A stretch of DNA of 23,204 nt, from positions 1-23,204 of IMG/VR virus record IMGVR_UViG_3300033149_002609. One strand, 5' to 3'. Numbering within the stretch: the stretch's first letter is position 1; each line of letters begins with the position of its first letter. Below, piece after piece: positions 7,692 through 15,251 of the stretch. The position numbers and the translations under genes were made by a program. The notes under the pieces are model-generated. The model had not been told where the DNA came from. It was given only the letters and a program-made list of their open reading frames with translations, and did no database searches. Source of the DNA: a virus.

Positions 7692-8362
7692 TTAAAATTT
7701 TTATCGGGTATGATCGTGCAGAAGAAGTGGCATATCATGTTTTATGCCATAGTATACAACGTAAAACTAAAGTACCTATTTCTATAACTCCAATTGAGTT
7801 GCGACAATTAAGCAATTTAGTAGATCGGCCAAGAGAACCAGAACAGAGCAATGAATTTACATTCACTAGGTGGCTAGTGCCATATCTATGTAATTATGAA
7901 GGTTATGCTATCTTCATGGATTGTGACATGCTTCTACGTGCGGATATAAATGAATTATGGGAACTCCGGGATGATGTTTACCCTATTCAGTGCATTAAAC
8001 ACAACCACGTCCCTAAAGAGGATACCAAATTTCTAGGTACTATGCAAACGAAATATGATCGCAAAAATTGGTCCAGTGTTATGATATTCAATAACGCTAG
8101 GTGTAAAGCCCTCACACCTGAATACATAAATACTGCTTCCAGACTTGATCTACATCAATTTAAATGGTTAAATGGGGAGGTTATCGGAAGTTTACCAAAA
8201 GAGTATAACCATTTAGTCGGTTATGACTTCCCAAATAATAAAGCTAAAATAGCCCATTTTACTCTCGGTGGTCCATACTTTAGAGAGTATAGGGGTTGCG
8301 AATTTTCAGATGAATGGTTTAGGGAGCACAGGTCTATGCTTCATTGTGATCAATTACAATGA
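7688..8362 (+). CDS. GT8-like (GT-A) glycosyltransferase
   Basis: This 224-residue protein starts at ATG 7688, which forms an ATGA overlap with the previous stop; the frame extends upstream but only through coding sequence of that gene. It begins 'MIKIFIGYDRAEEVAYHVL', continues with 'SNEFTFTRWLVPYL' (54-67) and has the metal/nucleotide-binding DxD motif in 'AIFMDCDMLL' (D78, D80). A late 'IAHFTLGGPYF' supplies the His expected for a retaining GT8-like enzyme. Such enzymes use a UDP- or GDP-sugar with a divalent metal in the cytoplasm. The acceptor is unknown, and the context suggests the same glycan as the neighbouring transferases. Confidence 0.75.
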   Translation: MIKIFIGYDRAEEVAYHVLCHSIQRKTKVPISITPIELRQLSNLVDRPREPEQSNEFTFTRWLVPYLCNYEGYAIFMDCDMLLRADINELWELRDDVYPIQCIKHNHVPKEDTKFLGTMQTKYDRKNWSSVMIFNNARCKALTPEYINTASRLDLHQFKWLNGEVIGSLPKEYNHLVGYDFPNNKAKIAHFTLGGPYFREYRGCEFSDEWFREHRSMLHCDQLQ

Positions 8363-9162
8363 ATTACACAGTCGTCACAAGCTTCAGTGAAAAGGGTTTT
8401 CATGAATATGGTCGCCGATTCATAGAGACTTTCGAGCAATTCTGGCCCCCCGAAGTATCCCTTATAATATACCATGAGGGGTCGGACGACCCCATTATAC
8501 TTCGACACCACAACGTAGACTTGATAAAATATGTCAAGAACTGCTATACTTTTTTGGAGAAATATTCAGGTAACCCATTGTTTAATGGGGCCTCAATTAA
8601 TCGGCCCCTACCGTGGAAAAAGAAATGCATAATGGAAGGTTATAATTACAGATTCGATATGGTAAAGTTTGCTCGAAAGGTATTTGCCATTGAGGATGCA
8701 GCATCTATCAATAAAACCGGGAAAATGTTCTGGGTGGATGCCGATGTATTAACTTTTGCTAAAGTCTCCATTAACTTTCTAAATAGCCTTCTACCGGATG
8801 ATGTAGCCTTAAGTTTCTTACACCGCCCCGATTCATACAGCGAATGTGGTTTTGTTGGATATAATTTAGACCACCCAGCCTGCCCGTCTTTTATCTCTGA
8901 GTTTGCTGGTGTATATAAAGACGGCAGGGTTATAGATTTCCCCGAATGGCATGATTCGTATATATTCGATAAAATTAAGGATTCCAAAAATATTCCGGGT
9001 TATAGCATACCTTCGCCTGTGGATCGGGGTCATATCTTTATTAATAGCATTCTGGGCAGTGTTATGGACCATTTAAAGGGTGATAGGAAACAATCTGGTA
9101 AATCTAATGATGTAGATTTAACAACGGAACATGAGCATGAATATTGGCAGGAGAGAGCATGA
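8359..9162 (+). CDS. Putative GT-A glycosyltransferase with DxD motif
   Basis: This 267-residue protein starts 'MNYTVVTSFSEKGFHEYG', has 'YRFDMVKFARKVFAI' (about 97-111), a DxD motif in 'MFWVDADVLTF' (D127, D129), and 'ECGFVGYNL' (about 162-170). These follow the order of a GT-A fold: donor-binding strand, helix, metal motif, acceptor loop. A late 'DHLKGDRKQSGKS' is a basic conserved-looking tail motif. It has ATGA overlaps with both neighbours. Specificity is unknown. It is not clearly related to the GT8-like gene before it beyond the shared fold. Confidence 0.65.
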   Translation: MNYTVVTSFSEKGFHEYGRRFIETFEQFWPPEVSLIIYHEGSDDPIILRHHNVDLIKYVKNCYTFLEKYSGNPLFNGASINRPLPWKKKCIMEGYNYRFDMVKFARKVFAIEDAASINKTGKMFWVDADVLTFAKVSINFLNSLLPDDVALSFLHRPDSYSECGFVGYNLDHPACPSFISEFAGVYKDGRVIDFPEWHDSYIFDKIKDSKNIPGYSIPSPVDRGHIFINSILGSVMDHLKGDRKQSGKSNDVDLTTEHEHEYWQERA

Positions 9163-9797
9163 AGCAGCATGGTGGTTTATGGTTACCCGATAGCGATCAA
9201 TATTTTGGTGAAATATTTGAAAGAGAGGGTGGTTTTCAAATAGATCGTCTTAAGATAGCCCTATCTTACGTAACGTCATGGGATTATGCTATAGATGGCG
9301 GTGCTCACGTAGGAACGTGGTCAATCGAGATGGCTAAGCAATTTAATCATGTTTTATCATTTGAACCGGCACCAGATACGTTTAAATGTTTGTGCAGTAA
9401 TACAAAAGAATTTCCGAATGTAGAACAATTTAATGAAGCATTGGGTGATCGCCAAGGGCTTGTAAATTCAATGGATGATATAACTAGGCCGGGTAATACT
9501 GGTTCCCGATTTGTTGAGCAAAATTCCAATGGTAAAATCCCGATGGATAGTATTGATAATTTAGATTTACCCTCATTAGGTTTTTTAAAGTTGGATTTGG
9601 AGGGTGCTGAGTACTTGGCATTAAAAGGGGCGGAGGGAACGATATGTGAACATAAGCCCGTGGTTTTTGTTGAAATAAAAAAAGGGATGGCAGAAAGATT
9701 TAATAGCGATATGTATGCGCCGTTAAACTTTTTGAAGGAGCTTGGTGCAAAAGAAGTCGATCGTATTAAAAGCGATTATATTTATATGTTTGTTTAA
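9159..9797 (+). CDS. FkbM family SAM-dependent methyltransferase
   Basis: This 212-residue protein starts at ATG 9159, overlapping the previous stop (ATGA), with AGGAGAG upstream; an in-frame start at 9144 would only add five residues inside the upstream gene. It carries the FkbM SAM-binding motif 'AIDGGAHVGTWSIEMA' (44-59), 'SFEPAP' (67-72), and the second motif 'FLKLDLEGAEYLALKGA' (142-158), all typical of Methyltransf_21. FkbM enzymes O-methylate sugars or polyketides. As the last gene of the sugar cassette it probably methylates a glycan. The stop is 23 bases before the major tail protein gene, with no terminator or clear promoter between. Confidence 0.85.
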   Translation: MKQHGGLWLPDSDQYFGEIFEREGGFQIDRLKIALSYVTSWDYAIDGGAHVGTWSIEMAKQFNHVLSFEPAPDTFKCLCSNTKEFPNVEQFNEALGDRQGLVNSMDDITRPGNTGSRFVEQNSNGKIPMDSIDNLDLPSLGFLKLDLEGAEYLALKGAEGTICEHKPVVFVEIKKGMAERFNSDMYAPLNFLKELGAKEVDRIKSDYIYMFV

Positions 9798-9820
9798 TTA
9801 ATTAACAGAGGAACGAAAAA

Positions 9821-10234
9821 ATGGCAGCTAGTAGAGGACGTAGTATTCTATTGAAAATCAGTGATGGTACCTCACCGGGTGCATTTACTTCTATCGCCGG
9901 GTTGCGGTCTAAAACCATCACTATTAATAACGAAACTGTTGATATAACCACAAGTGATGATGCCCCGTGGCGTCAATTGCTAGGTAATACTGGTATTCGC
10001 TCCGTATCGATGAGTGGTTCTGGTGTATTTCAAGATGATGCCGCTGTGAATGATGTCGAAGACTTAGCTATGAATGGCCTAGCGCAAGAATTCCAGATGG
10101 TGTTCGAGAATGGTGATATCATTCAAGGTTTCTTCCAAGTTACATCATTTGAGTACGGTGGTGAACATACCGCTGAACAAACTTATAGTGTATCATTTGA
10201 AAGTTCGGCGAATGTAACGTTGATTCGGGCTTAA
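9821..10234 (+). CDS. Major tail (tube) protein, TP901-1 type
   Basis: This 137-residue protein contains 'AGLRSKTITINNETVDITTSD' (partly), 'SVSMSGSGVFQDDAA', 'QMVFENGDIIQGFFQVTSFE' and 'GGEHTAEQTYSVSFESS', the hallmark of the TP901-1 major tail protein family (PF06199). It polymerises as hexameric rings to form the tail tube. A good RBS (AGAGGAA) precedes the ATG. It has a free-standing start, unlike the coupled genes before it, as expected for a protein needed in high amount. A second copy of the domain is fused to a propeller at 13167. Confidence 0.9.
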   Translation: MAASRGRSILLKISDGTSPGAFTSIAGLRSKTITINNETVDITTSDDAPWRQLLGNTGIRSVSMSGSGVFQDDAAVNDVEDLAMNGLAQEFQMVFENGDIIQGFFQVTSFEYGGEHTAEQTYSVSFESSANVTLIRA

Positions 10235-10256
10235 TATTTATTAAAGGAGCAATGTG

Positions 10257-10649
10257 ATGGCTAATAGTCAGCGCGGGGAAGTTAGTATTAAATTATCGGG
10301 TGAAACTTATATTATGAGGCCATCCTTTGAGGCACTATGTGAATTGGAAGATGTACTGGGTACGACACTTCCCCAATTAGTGATAGATTTGCAAACGGGG
10401 AATGTTTCACTTAAAAAAGTAACCGCTGTAATTTGGTCGGGTATTTGGGGTTATAATAAAGATAAAGCCCCTAGTATGGTAGAAATCGGGGAGATGGTGG
10501 TCAATGATGGTATGTTGAACATAGTCAACCAAGACTTAGTTAAAGATCCCACGGTAGAGGATGCTGGGCCAATTATAACTTATTTGGTATATGGTATTTC
10601 CGGGAATGAATCTGTGGAGGAGGACCAAACCGAAGACCCAAAAGAGTAA
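10257..10649 (+). CDS. Tail assembly chaperone, upstream (G-like) product, GTA-type
   Basis: This 130-residue protein starts at ATG 10257 with AAAGGAG seven bases upstream; a GTG three bases earlier is also possible. 'RGEVSIKLSGETYIMRPSFEALCELEDVLG' (in part) and 'VTAVIWSGIWGYNKD' match the GTA-type tail assembly chaperone family (PF11836-like) found between major tail protein and tape measure genes. It binds the tape measure during tail assembly and is not in the mature virion. Near its end lies a -1 slippery heptamer (10637-10643), six bases before a strong stem; part of the translation should shift to give a 205-residue fusion. The tail end is acidic (VEEDQTEDPKE). Confidence 0.85.
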   Translation: MANSQRGEVSIKLSGETYIMRPSFEALCELEDVLGTTLPQLVIDLQTGNVSLKKVTAVIWSGIWGYNKDKAPSMVEIGEMVVNDGMLNIVNQDLVKDPTVEDAGPIITYLVYGISGNESVEEDQTEDPKE

Positions 10650-10690
10650 GTGAAGACGATGAAGAAGAGGCTAAAGATTTTCGTCTTCAC
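10637..10690 (+). promoter_or_regulatory. Programmed -1 ribosomal frameshift signal
   Basis: The heptamer C CCA AAA (10637-10643, zero frame spaced) fits the X XXY YYZ rule. It is followed by a six-base spacer including the zero-frame TAA (10647-10649). Then comes a perfect 10-bp stem GTGAAGACGA (10650-10659) with TCGTCTTCAC (10681-10690) and a 21-base loop. The spacer length and stem position are textbook. Part of the loop (GAGGC, 10666-10670) could pair with GCCTT just downstream to form a pseudoknot; that is speculative. Confidence 0.85.
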
Positions 10691-10873
10691 ATGAGGTTTG
10701 CCTTGGGGGTGTTATTATGGTCACCCCAACAATTTTGGGAATCTACAATGTGTGAATTATTGGCCGCTAGTGAGGGATATACTAAGGCTAATACTGTTGA
10801 ATCAGAGGATAAGCCTATGACTAGGAAGGAATTTAATGATTTGAAGGAATTATTGGACAAAAATAAATCATGA
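10643..10873 (+). CDS. Tail assembly chaperone, downstream (T-like) part made by -1 frameshift
   Basis: Frame 2 is open from 10610 to 10873 and overlaps the end of the upstream chaperone. Slippage at 10637-10643 would add 76 residues beginning RVSEDDEEEAKDF. The core 'RFALGVLLWSPQQFWESTMCEL' (in part) matches the small GTA-type tail chaperone family PF09550, with its W-x-P-x-x-FW motif. The internal ATG at 10691 has no Shine-Dalgarno, and it sits just after the stem, so independent translation is unlikely, though it cannot be excluded. The stop overlaps the tape measure ATG (ATGA). The arrangement mirrors lambda G/GT: the extension recruits tail tube protein to the tape measure complex. Confidence 0.8.
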   Translation, partial: RVSEDDEEEAKDFRLHMRFALGVLLWSPQQFWESTMCELLAASEGYTKANTVESEDKPMTRKEFNDLKELLDKNKS

Positions 10874-13164
10874 CTACTAGGGTTGAAGACTTAATTGTTG
10901 AATTAAAGGCTGATATCAAACAGTTTACCCAACAGTTTGACAAAGCTGGTGATAAAATTGGGAAATTCAACAAGAAGACTAAGAAGACCAAAAAAGGTGT
11001 CACTGATGCTTCCAGTGCTCTCAGGGAAATGGCATCATCTGTTGCTATTTTACAGGGACCATTGGGACCAATTGCTGGTAGAATCGGTGCGCTCGGCGCG
11101 GCACTGGGCCGTGTAAACCCCCTACTTTTAATAGGGGGTTTAGCTTTCGCCGGTTTTACCTTAGCACTCCGCAAAGCTATTTCCATAGGTATTGATGCCG
11201 AAGTTCAATTACATCAATTGGAAGGCCAAGTTAAAGCTACTGGCTTTGCCGCAGGATTAACAGCGAAGCAAATAAACATATTTGCGGTGGGTCTTGGTGA
11301 TGCTACGCTAACATCGGCAAAAGCAGTTAGAGAAGCATCGGGGATTCTACTTACATTCCGATCCATTTCCGGTGAAACTTTTAAGGAAACATTAAGACTG
11401 GCCCAAGATTTATCACAGGCCGGTTTTGGTTCCTTAAAAACCAATGTGTTATCTCTAGCTAAAGCTCTAGAAGACCCCGCTAGGGGTATGACTGCCCTTC
11501 GTCGTCAGGGTGTTATATTTTCTGAAACCCAAACTGAAATAATTAAAAAATTAGTTAAAACTAATCAATTATTTAAAGCACAAGAACTGATACTGGAAGC
11601 AGTTGCTAAACAGACTGGTGGTGCTGGGCTGGCAGCATCCCAGAAGACATTGGCTGGCTCTCTCGATACAATGGGAGAGAGAATGTCAAAATTCACTGAG
11701 CAAGTAGTGGAAAATAGTGGTGCCCTCGGATTTCTTAAGGATGTCTCTGATTCCATTAATAGGGGATTGGGCTCACTTATTAATAATACTAAATCATACG
11801 CTGATATGGAACTATCAACGTTGGTTGACCAGCACATGCAAATCTCGACTGCTATACTCCTAGAAAGAAAAGCCATGGAGGGAACATTCTTTCTAACCAA
11901 GAAAATACATAAAGATAATATCACTGAATTTAAGGAAACACAATTAGCTCTTAGAAAGGAAATTGAGAGTAGACGTAAATTACGTGCATTAGCGGCAGCG
12001 GGGCCGGGTAAAGTAAAGGCACAAAGAAAGATTGATGAGGATGCGGCTGCGGCCACAAAGGCTGCGGCTGCGAATGATAAATTTCAGGCTTCTTTAGAGA
12101 AACAAATTGCCACACTTGGTGCTACTAACGTTCAAATGTTACAGTATAAGGCGTCCTTATTAGCCTTAGGTGACCCACAAAAAGCTGTGATAAATGGGCT
12201 GATAGAAACTATCCAAGCGTTTGAAAATCAAAAAGTCGCCTTAAGTGATACCACTAAGGCGATGGCAGCTAGTCGATTAGCAGAACTTGATAAATCTATG
12301 ATGAGTGAAAAAGAGTTATTAGCTCTCGGTTATAATGAACAGACTGTTATAATTACCGACGCCTTAGCCGCTCAAGTTACAAGTTTAACAGATGCTAAAG
12401 TTAGAATGTTAGAATTGGAAGGTAAATATCAGACGGATTTAGAGGCCATTACCCGCAAAGAAGCTTTAGGGGGTCTCGACCCTGAAACAGTTGATAAGCG
12501 TTTAGCTACATTAGATGAATCGTTATTATCTGAATTAGATTTATTAGCATTAAATTATAACCAGCGTGTTCAAATAGTTACCGACGCTTTCACTGAACAA
12601 GAATTAACAGAAGGGGCTGGGAAAGAAAGGTTATTAGCATTAGAAGCCGGATATCAACAAGATAAAAGTAGGATAGTACAACAAGGTGAAAATACTCGTC
12701 GATTAATGATGGCATCTGGATTAGGTGCTGCGGCTAACATTTTTAATGCCTTGGGGGCATTGATGGGGAAAGCCGGTGAGAAAATGAATGCTAGGCAAAA
12801 AGGAATGGCCCGTTTAGGCATTATAGCCTCTACCGCACAGGCCATTATGAACGCTTTAGCTGTTCCCCCCTACCCATTAGGTGCAACTTTAGCAGTAGGT
12901 GCAGCATTGCAGGGTGCCCAACAATTAAGGGCGGTGGGTGGTGGTGGCGGCATATCAACTCCCTCCTCTGTCTCAGAGACAGCTACCCCGACAATAGCTA
13001 CCCCGACAACTGTAGGTTCTGCTGGTTCTGGTGCGGTTAATCTCAGGGTTAATTTAGGTGATGATGATGATTTGATAAGTAAGAGTGCTGTGCGCCGTCT
13101 TATTGATAAAATTAATGATGAAATAGCAGATGGCGCAACTTTAGCCAGCATAGGGGTTTCTTAA
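10870..13164 (+). CDS. Tail tape measure protein
   Basis: This 764-residue protein starts at an ATGA overlap with the chaperone frame. It is mostly helical. 'VEDLIVELKADIKQFTQQF' at the N-terminus is the typical tape-measure opening. A hydrophobic segment lies around 80-102 (PLLLIGGLAFAGFTLAL). 'LLTFRSISGETFKETLRLAQ' (in part) to 'SLAKALEDPARGMTALRRQG' (about 160-215) matches the lambda-type tape measure domain, and another hydrophobic stretch is near 640-690 (AQAIMNALAV...). It sets tail length and helps DNA enter the cell. By the usual 0.15 nm per residue its size implies a tail of roughly 110 nm. Two internal segments (around 475-560) repeat the pattern LDxSxxSExxLLALxYNxxxxIVTDA. I see no lytic transglycosylase or peptidase domain. 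Confidence 0.9.
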   Translation: MTTRVEDLIVELKADIKQFTQQFDKAGDKIGKFNKKTKKTKKGVTDASSALREMASSVAILQGPLGPIAGRIGALGAALGRVNPLLLIGGLAFAGFTLALRKAISIGIDAEVQLHQLEGQVKATGFAAGLTAKQINIFAVGLGDATLTSAKAVREASGILLTFRSISGETFKETLRLAQDLSQAGFGSLKTNVLSLAKALEDPARGMTALRRQGVIFSETQTEIIKKLVKTNQLFKAQELILEAVAKQTGGAGLAASQKTLAGSLDTMGERMSKFTEQVVENSGALGFLKDVSDSINRGLGSLINNTKSYADMELSTLVDQHMQISTAILLERKAMEGTFFLTKKIHKDNITEFKETQLALRKEIESRRKLRALAAAGPGKVKAQRKIDEDAAAATKAAAANDKFQASLEKQIATLGATNVQMLQYKASLLALGDPQKAVINGLIETIQAFENQKVALSDTTKAMAASRLAELDKSMMSEKELLALGYNEQTVIITDALAAQVTSLTDAKVRMLELEGKYQTDLEAITRKEALGGLDPETVDKRLATLDESLLSELDLLALNYNQRVQIVTDAFTEQELTEGAGKERLLALEAGYQQDKSRIVQQGENTRRLMMASGLGAAANIFNALGALMGKAGEKMNARQKGMARLGIIASTAQAIMNALAVPPYPLGATLAVGAALQGAQQLRAVGGGGGISTPSSVSETATPTIATPTTVGSAGSGAVNLRVNLGDDDDLISKSAVRRLIDKINDEIADGATLASIGVS
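11114..11142 (+). other. Intragenic perfect 11-bp stem-loop in tape measure gene
   Basis: TAAACCCCCTA (11114-11124) pairs perfectly with TAGGGGGTTTA (11132-11142) around a 7-base loop. It encodes VNPLLLIGGL, so it may be a by-product of codon use in a hydrophobic helix. No U-tract follows, so it is not a terminator. It may slow translation at the first membrane-like segment; that is a guess. Confidence 0.5.
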
Positions 13165-13166
13165 TA

Positions 13167-14468
13167 GTGGCTAAAGGTAGAAATTTATTACTTCAAGTTG
13201 ACATCAGCGGCACGATGACGACTATTGGTGCCTTACGCTCCAAAACTGTTACTATCAACAATGAAACAATAGAAATTACAAATCTTGATTCCAATGACTG
13301 GAGGGAACTTAATCCCAATGGGTTGGGTTCTAGGACAATTTCAGCATCTGGCTCCGGGGTGTTTACTGGTGATGCGGCAGCTAAATTTATTGAGGATGCC
13401 TGTTTTAACAGAGACATCCTGTCAATGCAAATAGTATTTGAAAATAGTGATGTTCTATCCGGTAATTTTGCGGTAACTTCCTTTGTTAGGGGTGGTGAAC
13501 ATACTGCAGAAGAAACTGTATCGATATCATTAGAAGGTTCCGGTGAATTTACAATGACAAGAATACCTATTCATTGTATAGGTGCTCTTACTGCTGATAC
13601 TTGGGTAGCTCAAACTATTGGGGATTTCACTGGTTCCACGAATTATTTGAATGGTATAGCTTCAGATTTAGCGGGACTGTGGGTAGCAGTAAGTAATTTA
13701 GGATACATCGGATCTTCTGTAGATGGTGGTGATTGGGTTACTAGATTTTTTGATGTAACTATATCCATACATGACGTTGAATACGCGAATAGCACATGGG
13801 TAGCTTGTGGGCAAAATCATATCTATTATAGCTCCGATGGATTATCTTGGACTAAGGTGTTTGTTGCATCAGCAGTATTCCACAAAGTTACTTATAATGA
13901 TGGGGTTTGGGTAATTGTCGGAACTGGTAACAATATATATAGATCAACGGATGATGGTGTATCGTGGACACAGGCTACTACTGTCCCAGCGGGGGTCGGT
14001 ACATTTCACAGTATAGCTTATGGCGGTGGTGTGTGGGCTGTGGGTAAAGCTGATGGTACCATTCTTACGTCTACAGATGATGGGGATACTTGGGTAGCGA
14101 ATAGCACTCCGTTTGATGTCATTGCTATCCAAGGGATGGCATATGGCCAAAGTAAGTTTGTAGCTGCTAATGGTAATGGTCAAATTGGGTCTTCATCTAA
14201 TGGGGTCGATTGGGTGATCGACGGTACTGGGTATGGTTTTGCCAATGACTTGATATTCAGTCCGGTAGGTTTATGGATACTTGCTGGTTTTACTAACGGA
14301 AAAGAATTATACCACTCTACAGATGGAACATCTTGGACTCTGGTAACTGGGGTTTTGGGGGCTACTAATAATGTAGTGTCCGTTGGATTTGATTGTGCTG
14401 GGGCTTTATTAGCAGTTGGTTCTTCAGATGCATTCGTTGGTGCAAAAATATCGAAGTCAACAGCTTAA
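13167..14468 (+). CDS. Tail-tube domain fused to a six-bladed beta-propeller
   Basis: This 433-residue protein starts at GTG 13167, two bases after the tape measure stop, with an AGGGG upstream. Residues 1-133 are a paralogue of the major tail protein at 9821; both share 'LRSKT(I/V)TINNET', 'SGSGVF', 'VFEN' and 'F..GGEHTAE'. Residues about 140-433 hold six Asp-box-like S-x-D/N-x-G-x-x-W motifs (SVDGGDW, SSDGLSW, STDDGVSW, STDDGDTW, SSNGVDW, STDGTSW), the sign of a BNR/sialidase-like propeller. Sialidase catalytic residues are not evident, so glycan binding is more likely than cleavage. Its place after the tape measure suggests a special ring of the tail tube or tip displaying propellers, or a minor tube subunit. 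The domain calls are strong; the role is inferred. Confidence 0.8.
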   Translation: MAKGRNLLLQVDISGTMTTIGALRSKTVTINNETIEITNLDSNDWRELNPNGLGSRTISASGSGVFTGDAAAKFIEDACFNRDILSMQIVFENSDVLSGNFAVTSFVRGGEHTAEETVSISLEGSGEFTMTRIPIHCIGALTADTWVAQTIGDFTGSTNYLNGIASDLAGLWVAVSNLGYIGSSVDGGDWVTRFFDVTISIHDVEYANSTWVACGQNHIYYSSDGLSWTKVFVASAVFHKVTYNDGVWVIVGTGNNIYRSTDDGVSWTQATTVPAGVGTFHSIAYGGGVWAVGKADGTILTSTDDGDTWVANSTPFDVIAIQGMAYGQSKFVAANGNGQIGSSSNGVDWVIDGTGYGFANDLIFSPVGLWILAGFTNGKELYHSTDGTSWTLVTGVLGATNNVVSVGFDCAGALLAVGSSDAFVGAKISKSTA

Positions 14469-14492
14469 TAACTTACAGATAGGATTTTAATT

Positions 14493-15251
14493 ATGGCTAA
14501 ACCAAAATTCGGATATGAAAATTTTTTCACCACTGGTGTGGTAACAGTAACTAATGAGGCTGTTGGCTTCCCGAAAGAAAATGCTTATGATTGGAATACC
14601 TATGATTACTGGAAGGCTAGTTCTGATGGGATAGTTTATATAACAGTCGATTATGGTTCTGCTAGATCGGCTGATTATTGGGGCATCGCCGCACACACTT
14701 TATTTGATAATGCTGGTACCGTTCAATGTCAATATAGTACGGATAACTTTTCTGCAGATATCAATGATATAGGTGATTTGGTGACACCATCGGATAGTAG
14801 TCCGATTTTTAGTATTTTCACCGCTACTTCCGCTAGATATTGGCGTCTTAAAATTACTTCTACAGGCGCGGCCAGTGCTATAGGAGTGGCATCGATCGGG
14901 GCGGCGTTGGAGATGGATCGCGCTGTGAGTTCTGGGGCCATGCTACCTAAAGAATCCCGAACAGATACGATAATAAATCAAACTTCAGAAGGCGGTCAAT
15001 TTATAGGCCGATCGATTGTGAGGAAAGGTGTTAAGTTCGATTTGTCATTCACAATTCAAACACTGGCATTTGCCCGTGGGAGTTGGAGTGCGTTTCTTGA
15101 TCACGCTGAAGTAAAACCATTTTGGTATTCATGGAACCCGGATTATGATGACGCTGTATTTTGTTGGATGGATGGTTTCCCCATGGCCCCCAAATTTGAT
15201 AGACCTAATACAATGACCCTTGGTATGAAATTGATGGGATTGCGTTCGTGA
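14493..15251 (+). CDS. Minor tail protein with discoidin-like jelly-roll N-terminal domain
   Basis: This 252-residue protein begins at ATG 14493. Residues 20-140 (AYDWNTYDYWKAS..., YITVDYGSARSADYWGI, ATSARYWRLKITSTG) follow the pattern of F5/8 type C-like carbohydrate-binding sandwiches found in tail proteins. The C-terminal half (GRSIVRKGVKFDLSFTIQ ... PFWYSWNPDYDDAVFCWMDG) resembles distal tail or tail-tip proteins that follow the tape measure in GTA-like phages. The stop overlaps the GTG of the hub gene. It may join the tail tube to the hub and touch host glycans. Assignment is by pattern and synteny. Confidence 0.6.
   Translation: MAKPKFGYENFFTTGVVTVTNEAVGFPKENAYDWNTYDYWKASSDGIVYITVDYGSARSADYWGIAAHTLFDNAGTVQCQYSTDNFSADINDIGDLVTPSDSSPIFSIFTATSARYWRLKITSTGAASAIGVASIGAALEMDRAVSSGAMLPKESRTDTIINQTSEGGQFIGRSIVRKGVKFDLSFTIQTLAFARGSWSAFLDHAEVKPFWYSWNPDYDDAVFCWMDGFPMAPKFDRPNTMTLGMKLMGLRS

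Noticed and set aside
8477-8496. Short GGGGTC/GACCCC palindrome
   Set aside because: Only a 6-bp stem within a coding region; expected by chance in this much sequence.
3235-9797. Recent insertion of the sugar cassette by a transposon or integron
   Set aside because: No IS, terminal repeat or integrase is seen, the left gene overlaps the tail terminator, and base composition looks like the neighbours.
10691-10693. ATG as an independent start for the second chaperone frame
   Set aside because: No Shine-Dalgarno upstream, it lies directly after the frameshift stem, and the frame is open upstream to the slippery site. The frameshift explanation is stronger.
11565-12056. 163-codon minus-strand frame in the tape measure gene
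   Set aside because: Antisense shadow of a well-supported tape measure gene; no RBS and opposite to the operon.
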